Origin: a virus
IMG/VR virus record: IMGVR_UViG_3300038428_000087
Coordinates: 1 to 57,956 of that record
Reading direction: 5' to 3' (one strand)
Length of the DNA: 57,956 nt
The notes beneath the pieces were generated by a model. The model was not told the origin of the DNA. It ran no database searches and worked only from the letters and a program-made list of their open reading frames with translations. Made by a program: the position numbers and the translations under genes. Below are positions 25,877 through 34,466 of this stretch, one piece after another. The stretch's first letter is position 1; each line of letters starts with the position of its first letter.

Positions 25877-26275
25877 ATGGCAATTACAAGTGGATTAACC
25901 ACCGCAGGAGCCGTTGCGCTTGCGAGTTTCTTGATTAACGACGGTGCAACATTACCGTTCAACAACTCAAATGCGTACCTCGGCGTCGGCAATGATAACA
26001 GCACAGCCTTTAACGTGAGTCAGACCGCTTTGATAGGCGCAAGTCAGCAGCTTAACCCTGTTGATACTGGATACCCTGTAAGGACGAGTAATTCAATTCT
26101 ATACCAGGCGACTTTTTACGCGGCAGATGCTATTTTTGATTGGTCAGAGTATGGCATCTTTAACGCGGCGAGTGCCGGGACAATGCTCGTGCGTGTTGCT
26201 GGCGATGACTTGGGAACTAAAACGGGAGCAGAGCAGATTGTCTTGCAGATAACCTTAGTAATTAGTACGTCGTGA
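25877..26275 (+). CDS. Small baseplate/tail-fibre type protein
   Basis: 132 residues. SNAYLGVGNDNSTAF, LYQATFYAADAIFDWSEYGIFNA and GTKTGAEQIVLQITL are typical of phage baseplate or fibre-linked proteins (wedge-type 'W.EiGif' pattern). It lies between tape measure and the large tail protein. Structural role inferred. Confidence 0.65.
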   Translation: MAITSGLTTAGAVALASFLINDGATLPFNNSNAYLGVGNDNSTAFNVSQTALIGASQQLNPVDTGYPVRTSNSILYQATFYAADAIFDWSEYGIFNAASAGTMLVRVAGDDLGTKTGAEQIVLQITLVISTS

Positions 26276-26279
26276 ACAA

Positions 26280-29200
26280 ATGACCGTCGCTTCATACGTT
26301 GGAACCTTTAACACACCTACCAGCACAGGCAATCAGACGATTTCCTTACCTGCGGGTTTCACTCCGAGTGCTGTTATTATCTGGGGCGTTCCATTATCGT
26401 CAGCAGGATGGAGCAGCGTTGGCGACCAGTTTTCCATTGGCTTCTGTGCCGGTGCAGGTGGGGCATCTCAAGGATATATCTCAATCGCAGGAAAGGGCGG
26501 TGCAGATCCAAGCGCAGAGTACCGCAGGTATAGCGCCAGTGCCGCCATTGGCATGGTTCAGTATGATGGCACGTTACTGTACGAAGCGACGTTATACGGG
26601 CTTAATTCAGGCGATTTTATATTAAACTGGACTACGGTATCCGCAACATCATACGAGTTTAACTTCCTAGCATTAACCGGCGTACCTGCAAAAGTAGTAC
26701 ACTGGACCTCTAACACCTCAACGGGCAACCAGAGCATTACAGGCGCGGGCTTCCAACCGGACTGTGTTATCCATATCGGTGATGCGGATGCTGGTCATAC
26801 TGCGAATACGACGACTAGCTCTGTTTACAGTATCGGTGCGATGGATGCTAGCGGTAACCAGTGGTCAAAGTATGGCTTTGCGATGAGTGGTGTTACTACT
26901 ACAAGCACAGGACGTATCCAGCTTGCCGACTCGTGCATTGTCGATACCGGCGCCACTACCTCTGTACACACTAAAGCATCCTTTGTATCAATGGATGCAG
27001 ACGGCTTTACGATACACTGGGGGACATACAGCAGCGGCGGAGCGAGAGATTATTTAAGTTTGTGTCTTAATACGGGCGGCGGGAGTTTAGTTGGCAACTG
27101 GACTAAATCAACGGCAGCCGCTCCAACAACAGACACGATTTCAGTACTCACCATAACACCTACGGCGGTACTGGCAACAACCGACAGCTATCCGGCCAAT
27201 ACCTCAGAGCAATCTGGACATCGGATTATGGTAGGCGCGTCGGATGGCACGAATAACTTAGTGGCGGGGGCCACCGATAAAAACGGCATTGTACTAAGCG
27301 GCAGTTCTAAAACGGTTACGCATAGGTACTTAAACGAATCATACTCCCTTGCAGGAACCAATAACGACCTAGGGAGCTATGATTCACTAGGTACTATAGG
27401 TTCATATGCCACAGGTTCGTTCCAGGCATCGTGGCCAACCACAAACTCAAACATTGCGACGCAAATCTGTTTTGTGGCGTTTGGAAACCCACGAATCGTT
27501 ATAAGCCGCTCCATTGACGTTGTTCCTGTTTTATATCCTTCCACGTACATATCGGGTTTTCCCTCAGTTATTCCTGCTTCTGTTTCAATCGCCCCGGAGG
27601 TAGACCTTTCTGTTACCACACAGCTAAGTTCAGTCATAACACGCACGATTACCCACGCAACGCACGTAGTTCCTACGGTATCAAAATCGATCATTTATAA
27701 CGTAATCTCAAGAAGCGTGACCATAACACCGCATGCACACGCTACCACTACACAATACCCGACCACGGGAATTGGCATGATGACTTTCGGTGGCGTTGAT
27801 ATTACGCAACCACCGTACTATGCTCACCTTGCCGATGCAACAAAATACTGGTGGCTTGATGGTTTTGATTCTACACAATTTACAACCAGCCCACTATCAA
27901 CAATTTCAACACGACCATATCTAAAGGACTGGGTTATCTCTACAGTAATACGGCCTAAAGTTCCCGATAATAAGAGAACCACGATGATAGCCGCAATGAT
28001 AGCGCTTGGGGAGGTTTTCGATCCAACCAAAGGCGAACAACAGCTTTCTTTTGGTGAATACCCTGCGAGTTATTTTATAGCAAAACGTCAGAAATCAAAT
28101 CCCTCAAATGAGAACGTTACCCCTACGTTATTAGATTTAGATATTGACTTCGCGTGTACCGGGCCTGCATACTCTGTAGTAGAATCAGTTATATGGGCCA
28201 CGGCCAGCGGAGTCGAGACCTCGTATGCAACGTTTACCTCAAAAGGCGATACGCTGGCCTCTCCGCGATGGCGGTTTTATTCGGTGGGTTACTTTAACGG
28301 CACGCTTACCATCACCAACGTAACCACGGATGAGGCAATTTCGTGGACAGGTACATTGAACGTGGCGGATACCCTAGAATTTATCATGGATGCTGAATAC
28401 GGAACGCCGTATACGGTGTTCCTCAACAACGAACAATCGCTTTCCAGCTTTAACGGCCCAGCGTGGCCTCATCTACAACCAGGACTTAATGAAATAGAAC
28501 TTTCAGCGTCCACACCAATACACGGCATACTTGAGGCTAGGTGGCGGGATAGGTTCTTAATCGGTCAACAGGTCGCCCCTACCCCCTCAGCGGCAAGCGC
28601 AGTTATCCCTACTATCTTAGTACTCAATGGAAAAGACAGCACATCTCCGGGTTCCTATGTGCTCTCCGGGACGTTAAAAGACGTATTCGGGAATCCGGTC
28701 GTAGGCGCTACGGTTACATTAGCCTCTTCTACAGATACCGCTCACTGGAATAATTTACAGACGACAACTACCAACGCAAGCGGATCGTATACCTTCGCCG
28801 CGACTGCGGTTTATACTGGCCTGCAGGAGTTCAGGACAATGTACATCGGGGGTTCTGAGTACTTAGGGAGCACCAGTGAGATGTTACACACATACCCACC
28901 CGATCAGAGGATACCCGTAAAACTCTCCTTAAGCATGGACGCATCGGCGTCTCCATATTACACGTTCAGTGGCAGCCTCGTGCTTGCGAGCAATACAAAA
29001 GTGCCCATCCCGAATGCACCTATTCATTTAGAAGTAAAAGTCCCGGCGAGTCTTTATACAAACGTTCCCTTCACATTCGACGGGCAAACAAACTTCACGC
29101 TGGCTAATACCGACATTCACGGGAAGTATTCTTATACGTACTACGTCGGGCCTACAACTAACGGGATTTCGGGAAGTTATACGTGGAACCAATACTTTAC

Positions 29201-30806
29201 GACGCAATTTGCAGCGAACCTCTATTATAGAGCGGCCTCGCCGCCATCCGCGATGACGGTATCAAACCAAAACACTCCCTGGCCAGCTCAAAATCCTGGG
29301 CCGGTTACGTATATGATCTCAGTAAACCCCGAAATGATAGACGCTGGCATGTTGCAGTACTTCGCAGGGTGCGGCTTTACCGTTTGTTTCTTGATATGCA
29401 ACAATCCCGACATGTACACAAACACGCTCTATCAAAAAGAATATGATATGATAACGTCAGTGGGCATGGTCCCGATGCTCGATGTTGAAAAGGTGGACCA
29501 ATACGGCACGGGAACTCCTAGCGCACCCGGGCCTAACTCTGGATCATGGTCAAACTGTCAGACTATGACACAGGTCGGATACTTTGGGACATGGTTCGCA
29601 AACCTCGCGGCGGTCGGGTGGCAGGGGGTCTCTTCTGAAATGGGCGCTGCTGGTGCTGTTGAGTTTTGTAGAAAGTATTTCCCCAATTATACAAACTACA
29701 CCCCGCCTGAGCCGTTTAGTTGGTATGCCCCCGGGCAGTACTACGAACAGGCAGTGGACACGTCAACGACACAAAACAGCATTGAGGCGTACTATAACTC
29801 AGACCCGCCTTACATCTACACCGCAGCACTCCAATCAGCGGAGCTAGGCATACCGATGGGCATACTAGGCTACGTCGGCGGTTCAACATGGAACTCGATT
29901 TATGTACAAAGCCTAAACGATGAAACACCAAGCTATCAGTCTCTTTTCGATTGGTCATACGCCAATGGAGTAGGTTTCAACACGTTCCAGGTGTGGATAG
30001 ACCCCGGTTCGTGGAATATTCTACTTTACGGTGAGCCCCACCAGTATTTCTTAAACGGTTATCGCGCTGCTGGATATGACACGATAGTAGCGCAATTACA
30101 AGAATCGTACCCGCCCGCTGGTACTGAAGTGCTCAATATCACACAATTAGCAACCGAGTTAACTTTATACATAAACGAAAACTCAGACGGCACATATACC
30201 ATATCAGGGCAGCTTTATGAGGTTCTTTCTGGCAATCCAATACCAAGCGCGCAGATATTCCTGCAACTCTCTACGAATACTACCACGAACGGACTCCTTA
30301 GTACACACTGGAATAATACAAACTTAGGCAACGCTAACCCGACAACCACCGATCAATCAGGTTCGTGGACTTCTACGCCTATCACACTGACAAGCGGGAC
30401 GTATTACTTCAGGGCGTATTACACAGGTACAATTACGTACTTAGGTTCGTATTCAGGGGACTATTACTTCGGATTAGGAGTAACGAAGGGCGGACCTCCG
30501 TCTAGCCTGACCATCACCGCAGATGACACAACCCCTGCTATTAATCAGGTGGTTAACTTCACGGCTACATTAACAGGTGGTGGAAACCCGATAGTAGGCG
30601 ACACAGTAACGATTTACCATTACATAGGCACAGGTGGAACCAAGTACATTGATGGCAGCGGGGTAACAGATGCAAACGGCGACTTCACCATACCTGCTTC
30701 CTTTACAACCGCAGGGCTACGCACCTACTATGCGACATTTAGTGGGGACGATAACTTTGCAGGAACAACCAGTGCGGTGCTTGATATTACAGTCACGGGT
30801 GCATAA
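26280..30806 (+). CDS. Giant distal tail protein: Dit-like, glycosidase-like and Ig-like domains
   Basis: 1508 residues. Residues 1-430 are beta-rich with tandem sandwich domains. About 495-765 look like a distal tail (Dit) module (GIGMMTFGGVDI, then YLKDWVISTVIRPKVPD, then LNEIELSAS). Two Ig/CnaB-like domains (about 778-1000) follow. A glycosidase-like TIM barrel spans about 1005-1280 (VTYMISVNPEMIDAG, MVPMLDVEKVDQYG, VGWQGVSSEMGAAG, FNTFQVWIDPGS). Two further Ig-like domains (1290-1508) end it. It would sit at the tail tip and digest or bind the host envelope. The fusion of Dit with an enzyme is uncommon. Confidence 0.75.
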   Translation: MTVASYVGTFNTPTSTGNQTISLPAGFTPSAVIIWGVPLSSAGWSSVGDQFSIGFCAGAGGASQGYISIAGKGGADPSAEYRRYSASAAIGMVQYDGTLLYEATLYGLNSGDFILNWTTVSATSYEFNFLALTGVPAKVVHWTSNTSTGNQSITGAGFQPDCVIHIGDADAGHTANTTTSSVYSIGAMDASGNQWSKYGFAMSGVTTTSTGRIQLADSCIVDTGATTSVHTKASFVSMDADGFTIHWGTYSSGGARDYLSLCLNTGGGSLVGNWTKSTAAAPTTDTISVLTITPTAVLATTDSYPANTSEQSGHRIMVGASDGTNNLVAGATDKNGIVLSGSSKTVTHRYLNESYSLAGTNNDLGSYDSLGTIGSYATGSFQASWPTTNSNIATQICFVAFGNPRIVISRSIDVVPVLYPSTYISGFPSVIPASVSIAPEVDLSVTTQLSSVITRTITHATHVVPTVSKSIIYNVISRSVTITPHAHATTTQYPTTGIGMMTFGGVDITQPPYYAHLADATKYWWLDGFDSTQFTTSPLSTISTRPYLKDWVISTVIRPKVPDNKRTTMIAAMIALGEVFDPTKGEQQLSFGEYPASYFIAKRQKSNPSNENVTPTLLDLDIDFACTGPAYSVVESVIWATASGVETSYATFTSKGDTLASPRWRFYSVGYFNGTLTITNVTTDEAISWTGTLNVADTLEFIMDAEYGTPYTVFLNNEQSLSSFNGPAWPHLQPGLNEIELSASTPIHGILEARWRDRFLIGQQVAPTPSAASAVIPTILVLNGKDSTSPGSYVLSGTLKDVFGNPVVGATVTLASSTDTAHWNNLQTTTTNASGSYTFAATAVYTGLQEFRTMYIGGSEYLGSTSEMLHTYPPDQRIPVKLSLSMDASASPYYTFSGSLVLASNTKVPIPNAPIHLEVKVPASLYTNVPFTFDGQTNFTLANTDIHGKYSYTYYVGPTTNGISGSYTWNQYFTTQFAANLYYRAASPPSAMTVSNQNTPWPAQNPGPVTYMISVNPEMIDAGMLQYFAGCGFTVCFLICNNPDMYTNTLYQKEYDMITSVGMVPMLDVEKVDQYGTGTPSAPGPNSGSWSNCQTMTQVGYFGTWFANLAAVGWQGVSSEMGAAGAVEFCRKYFPNYTNYTPPEPFSWYAPGQYYEQAVDTSTTQNSIEAYYNSDPPYIYTAALQSAELGIPMGILGYVGGSTWNSIYVQSLNDETPSYQSLFDWSYANGVGFNTFQVWIDPGSWNILLYGEPHQYFLNGYRAAGYDTIVAQLQESYPPAGTEVLNITQLATELTLYINENSDGTYTISGQLYEVLSGNPIPSAQIFLQLSTNTTTNGLLSTHWNNTNLGNANPTTTDQSGSWTSTPITLTSGTYYFRAYYTGTITYLGSYSGDYYFGLGVTKGGPPSSLTITADDTTPAINQVVNFTATLTGGGNPIVGDTVTIYHYIGTGGTKYIDGSGVTDANGDFTIPASFTTAGLRTYYATFSGDDNFAGTTSAVLDITVTGA

Positions 30807-30809
30807 GAC

Positions 30810-31868
30810 ATGACAACACCCTCACTGCTAACGTTTACCATATCCAACCCAAACCCCGCCATTAATCAGAGCTTCGTATTTGGGGGGGCGTTAACTGACA
30901 ACGAAGGCAATCCAGAGTGGGGAAGCCGGGTTATTACCATTTACAAAATAGTATCGGGCAGTAATGATGTAATAGGCACAGTTAGCACAGACTCAAATTC
31001 AAGCACGTACCAGTTTCTATGGAGTGAGTCAAGTTATGGAAACTTCACTTATTATGCCTACTTTGCAGGTGATGATGTATACGGAGCTGCGACGAGCGAA
31101 ACGATCTTAGTATCAATACCAGAGCCAGTTGTAGTACAAACAACCCCATTAATTTCAGATTATACATTCGAGCTCCATAGGTGGAACTGGACTAATAAAA
31201 GCACCGATAACCCATTTGGTACTGCTGAATACCTGGGAACGCTCGATAAACGCACAGTTCCGTACCTCTCGCGTGAGCTTGGACTTGCTGATTCTTTAAC
31301 GTTTAACCTACCCTTAGACGACCCGAAATACTTGTGGTTTTTAGACAACCCGCCTGGAAACACGATCGGACTAGAAGTATGGTATTATGGGCGCGATAAG
31401 AACCTAAAACAAATCTTTGTTCCCGTTTCAGATGAACCATATAGAGATTACGGAGCGACTTCTACAGGCTCAGGATCGGGTTCGTTAGGATCAGGGAGTG
31501 GTGATTGGGCGTTAATAACGTGCGACGGGCCGGAATCATATCTGACTCGTTATATCACTCAGAATTATAAAGTATCTCAAAGACTCGTAAGCGACATTCT
31601 ATTAGATATTACAGCCGAAATAAGGAAAGACGGCTTGATTTATTGGTGTAACGTTGACCCGTCGCTTAATATGCTGATTGATATTGACCTCTCATGGGAA
31701 AACCTACAGACCGCCGTTGGCAATGTGATAACACAAGTCGGCGGGTATATGCAAGTTCAAATGGAGTACGGCAACCCACTACACCGTGACCTTAACCTGA
31801 TGCCAATTCCAGGACAACTACCACAACCAACTGACACAGGAACAACCTCGGCGGTGTTGCCACAATGA
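30810..31868 (+). CDS. Tail-tip protein, N-terminal half (gp37-like) with Ig domain
   Basis: 352 residues. Residues 1-100 form an Ig-like domain related to the last domain of the upstream giant. The rest (DYTFELHRWNWTNKS, YLSRELGLADSLTFNLPLDD, EVWYYGRDKNLKQIFVP, DGPESYLTRYI) matches ReqiPepy6-gp37/minor structural tail proteins. The frame ends at ATGA overlapping the second half, which carries the expected continuation. The protein appears split into two coupled chains. Confidence 0.7.
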   Translation: MTTPSLLTFTISNPNPAINQSFVFGGALTDNEGNPEWGSRVITIYKIVSGSNDVIGTVSTDSNSSTYQFLWSESSYGNFTYYAYFAGDDVYGAATSETILVSIPEPVVVQTTPLISDYTFELHRWNWTNKSTDNPFGTAEYLGTLDKRTVPYLSRELGLADSLTFNLPLDDPKYLWFLDNPPGNTIGLEVWYYGRDKNLKQIFVPVSDEPYRDYGATSTGSGSGSLGSGSGDWALITCDGPESYLTRYITQNYKVSQRLVSDILLDITAEIRKDGLIYWCNVDPSLNMLIDIDLSWENLQTAVGNVITQVGGYMQVQMEYGNPLHRDLNLMPIPGQLPQPTDTGTTSAVLPQ

Positions 31869-33634
31869 GCGTACAGCCTCCGATAATGACTATCGGCAAG
31901 AACCTGAGCGGTATTGATATGAAGCGGGACAAATCCCAACTCGTGACTAAACTTTATCCAAGAGGCTCAGGTTCCACGCCTAGCGAACTTTGTTTGAATA
32001 ACCCTGCGTATTGGCCATCCGCACAAGAGCTTGAGTTATATGAAACAGACAACGGTTGGGCGTACTTCCATCTTCCTAAGATAAATGGTCAGTATGAATA
32101 TCAGGTCTATGATGGATGGACGGCTGTTGGTGCCGCGTTACCGAAGAAAGGAGCCGTAACGAGCAATGGTACAACAATTACTGATAACTTTGCGGTTGGC
32201 AAAGGTCTGGCAATGCCTTACACATTGCCGTCAACGGGCACCGACACTGCTGTTGAGGAAGTTATGGGAACTTCTTCAATGGCCATGGCTCAAATATTTT
32301 ATATGAGTAACTTGGTTACAGGAAACTCTACGCAATTTAGAATTTATGATGTAGCACTTCAGCTCCAGAGAGTGACACACACCGCTGTAGCGTGGCCTCT
32401 ACAGCCACGATTTATTGTTGGGTTATATTCGACTACTCCATCGGTAGCCGCCAACGGCGCAGTCGGGTATAGGGTGCCGTATCAAGGGCCTCTAGTTTGG
32501 TGCTATGGTAACCTATTTTCAATTTCTACTACACCCACTTGGTATCATTTTCCAATGCAGACCTCTGCATTTCCGTCTGGGTACTATGCTATTGTTATTA
32601 CTCCGTATGCCGGAACAGCATCTTGGGACAAAGTTAACCCCTCCCCCCAACATGTTAACGATGGCCTAGCGTTCGGTATTGGTCCCGCGAAAACATCTAA
32701 AACTGCTAGCTGTTATGCAGCCCAAAGTAGGGCAGGCATCACACAAGTATCGTGGTTACTTAACACTGCTGGGGGTCCTTATGCATCCCAATATGCTTTT
32801 CAAATTAGAACCATTGCAACCGACTTAACATCTAAATTCCAGCAGAGCGACGTGGTACACCCCGGAAGGCAGATAAAATGCCCACTCGCAGATTATGATT
32901 CAAGCGCACCTTACATTTTCCACTTCCAACACGCGCCGTATATGCAGGCGTGGGATGCCTATGATTCATATGGAAAATTTGAAGGGACGTTTAAAGACGA
33001 CGCATTAACGACGCAAAACGCTCTAATAAACGCGGGGGCACAGTATTTAACCGCAAACAGCCAACCGATGTACACGGTTAGCTTATCCGCTGCGGATCTC
33101 TACGATTTAGACCCAGTAAAGAATTGGGCGGAAGAGCTTACAATCGGCGGGGCGGTTACGGTGATTGACGATAGGATTCTTGATAACTACGGCAACCCTT
33201 TACAACTAACCGCGATAATCACTAAGATAGAGAAACAGGATTTAACACAGCCGCATACGTTAGATACGCTGACTTTAGATAATGTCCACCTCTCTGCACA
33301 TAAGATGATGGCGCAGTTGGGAAAGGCGTCGCAGCGAGGTCCTAAGTATTTACAAGGGCAAACCGTTGAAACGCCCTACCCCGGAGCAGTTGCAGCGACT
33401 TCTACTTCTCCAGGAACCATGAAGTTTTCGATCCGGGCGGGAACAACACTAACACAAGCGGTACGATTAACAGTTGATACACCGAGCGCGTTTACCCTAA
33501 AAGTCGATGGAACGGCGCTGGGGCAGACATTCTCAGGGTACTACAACGTTGATATTATGCAATACCTCACACAAAGCCACACCGGGCAACCTACACCCGG
33601 TGAGCACACCGTAGAAGTCTTGCCGACGTCATAA
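31865..33634 (+). CDS. Tail-tip protein, C-terminal half
   Basis: 589 residues. It opens with TIGKNLSGIDMKRDKSQLVTKLYPRGSG, the usual follow-on of the gp37-like module, then has an inserted beta domain (about residues 90-320) and the returning tail-hub pattern (PVKNWAEELTIGGAVTVIDD, then ITKIEKQDLTQPHTLDTLTL). Start overlaps the previous stop in the -1 frame, suggesting reinitiation. It likely helps form the tail hub. Confidence 0.7.
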   Translation: MSVQPPIMTIGKNLSGIDMKRDKSQLVTKLYPRGSGSTPSELCLNNPAYWPSAQELELYETDNGWAYFHLPKINGQYEYQVYDGWTAVGAALPKKGAVTSNGTTITDNFAVGKGLAMPYTLPSTGTDTAVEEVMGTSSMAMAQIFYMSNLVTGNSTQFRIYDVALQLQRVTHTAVAWPLQPRFIVGLYSTTPSVAANGAVGYRVPYQGPLVWCYGNLFSISTTPTWYHFPMQTSAFPSGYYAIVITPYAGTASWDKVNPSPQHVNDGLAFGIGPAKTSKTASCYAAQSRAGITQVSWLLNTAGGPYASQYAFQIRTIATDLTSKFQQSDVVHPGRQIKCPLADYDSSAPYIFHFQHAPYMQAWDAYDSYGKFEGTFKDDALTTQNALINAGAQYLTANSQPMYTVSLSAADLYDLDPVKNWAEELTIGGAVTVIDDRILDNYGNPLQLTAIITKIEKQDLTQPHTLDTLTLDNVHLSAHKMMAQLGKASQRGPKYLQGQTVETPYPGAVAATSTSPGTMKFSIRAGTTLTQAVRLTVDTPSAFTLKVDGTALGQTFSGYYNVDIMQYLTQSHTGQPTPGEHTVEVLPTS

Positions 33635-33647
33635 ATTGGGGGGCAGT

Positions 33648-34466
33648 ATGGCAAGCAAAGTATTTCAGCTATGTGCGGAATCATTCAGCAGCCCATCAGC
33701 TTTAAAGAGCGCAGGATTTATTGACCTCGTAGTCGAAGGGGGTTCCGGCTGTGTACAACCACCCGGCGGTTTTATATCTGCATGTCACTCGGCGGGTATG
33801 GGCGCACTTCTCCAAAACAGCGATTCAGGTTCAGGCGGCTGCAGCGATACTTCGTATCTTTCTGGATTGGCTAGTGCTGGCCTTGACGCAGTTGGCGGTG
33901 AGTCTGAAGGCGCTGCTGAAATAGACGCCATAATGGAATACCTTCCTTTTATGAACTATGGGGGAAGTGGGACAGGTGGTGGGACGTATGGTAATAATGA
34001 TGTATGGGCAAGTGGTGCGAAAGTTGGTAAATTCGGATGCTCAACATTCATGGAACCGTATGTTGGCAGCAGTCCGATGAGTGCCGATGAGATTGCATCA
34101 GAAGCCGCGATAAATAAAGATGCCGGGTGTTTTGAGGTTGGAATATTGGTAACTAATTATGATATCGGTCAAACGACAGACATGATGATCGGCTATGTTG
34201 ACGCAGCGGCGGATCAAGGCGTTACCATAGTAGGGTTCCAACAATGGTACGTGCTGGGCGATGGGTCTGGGTGGTCTGGGAATCCGGGGGGCAGTGTGAT
34301 AAGTGGGTTAATGAGTGAGTACGGTACGAATATGACTAATTTCTCCGACCGAAGGGGTGGAGTAACGCCAACACCTACACCCACTCCGACACCTACACCA
34401 GTAGGAACAGCACCCAACACAAACCTGTGCGTCAGAGTACGAGCGTACCAACCGGGGCAAGAATAG
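33648..34466 (+). CDS. Glycosidase-like virion enzyme with C-terminal QPGQE tag
   Basis: 272 residues from ATG 33648 behind GGGGGG; an earlier TTG at 33636 is less likely. The body is homologous to the 56060 protein (shared EAAINKDAGCFEVG and acidic strands such as AVGGESEG), suggesting a TIM-barrel hydrolase or hydrolase-like binder. A (Pro-Thr)n linker (about 34367-34400) leads to the 18-residue end APNTNLCVRVRAYQPGQE. The next two genes carry the same end tag. The TAG abuts the protease start. Confidence 0.65.
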   Translation: MASKVFQLCAESFSSPSALKSAGFIDLVVEGGSGCVQPPGGFISACHSAGMGALLQNSDSGSGGCSDTSYLSGLASAGLDAVGGESEGAAEIDAIMEYLPFMNYGGSGTGGGTYGNNDVWASGAKVGKFGCSTFMEPYVGSSPMSADEIASEAAINKDAGCFEVGILVTNYDIGQTTDMMIGYVDAAADQGVTIVGFQQWYVLGDGSGWSGNPGGSVISGLMSEYGTNMTNFSDRRGGVTPTPTPTPTPTPVGTAPNTNLCVRVRAYQPGQE

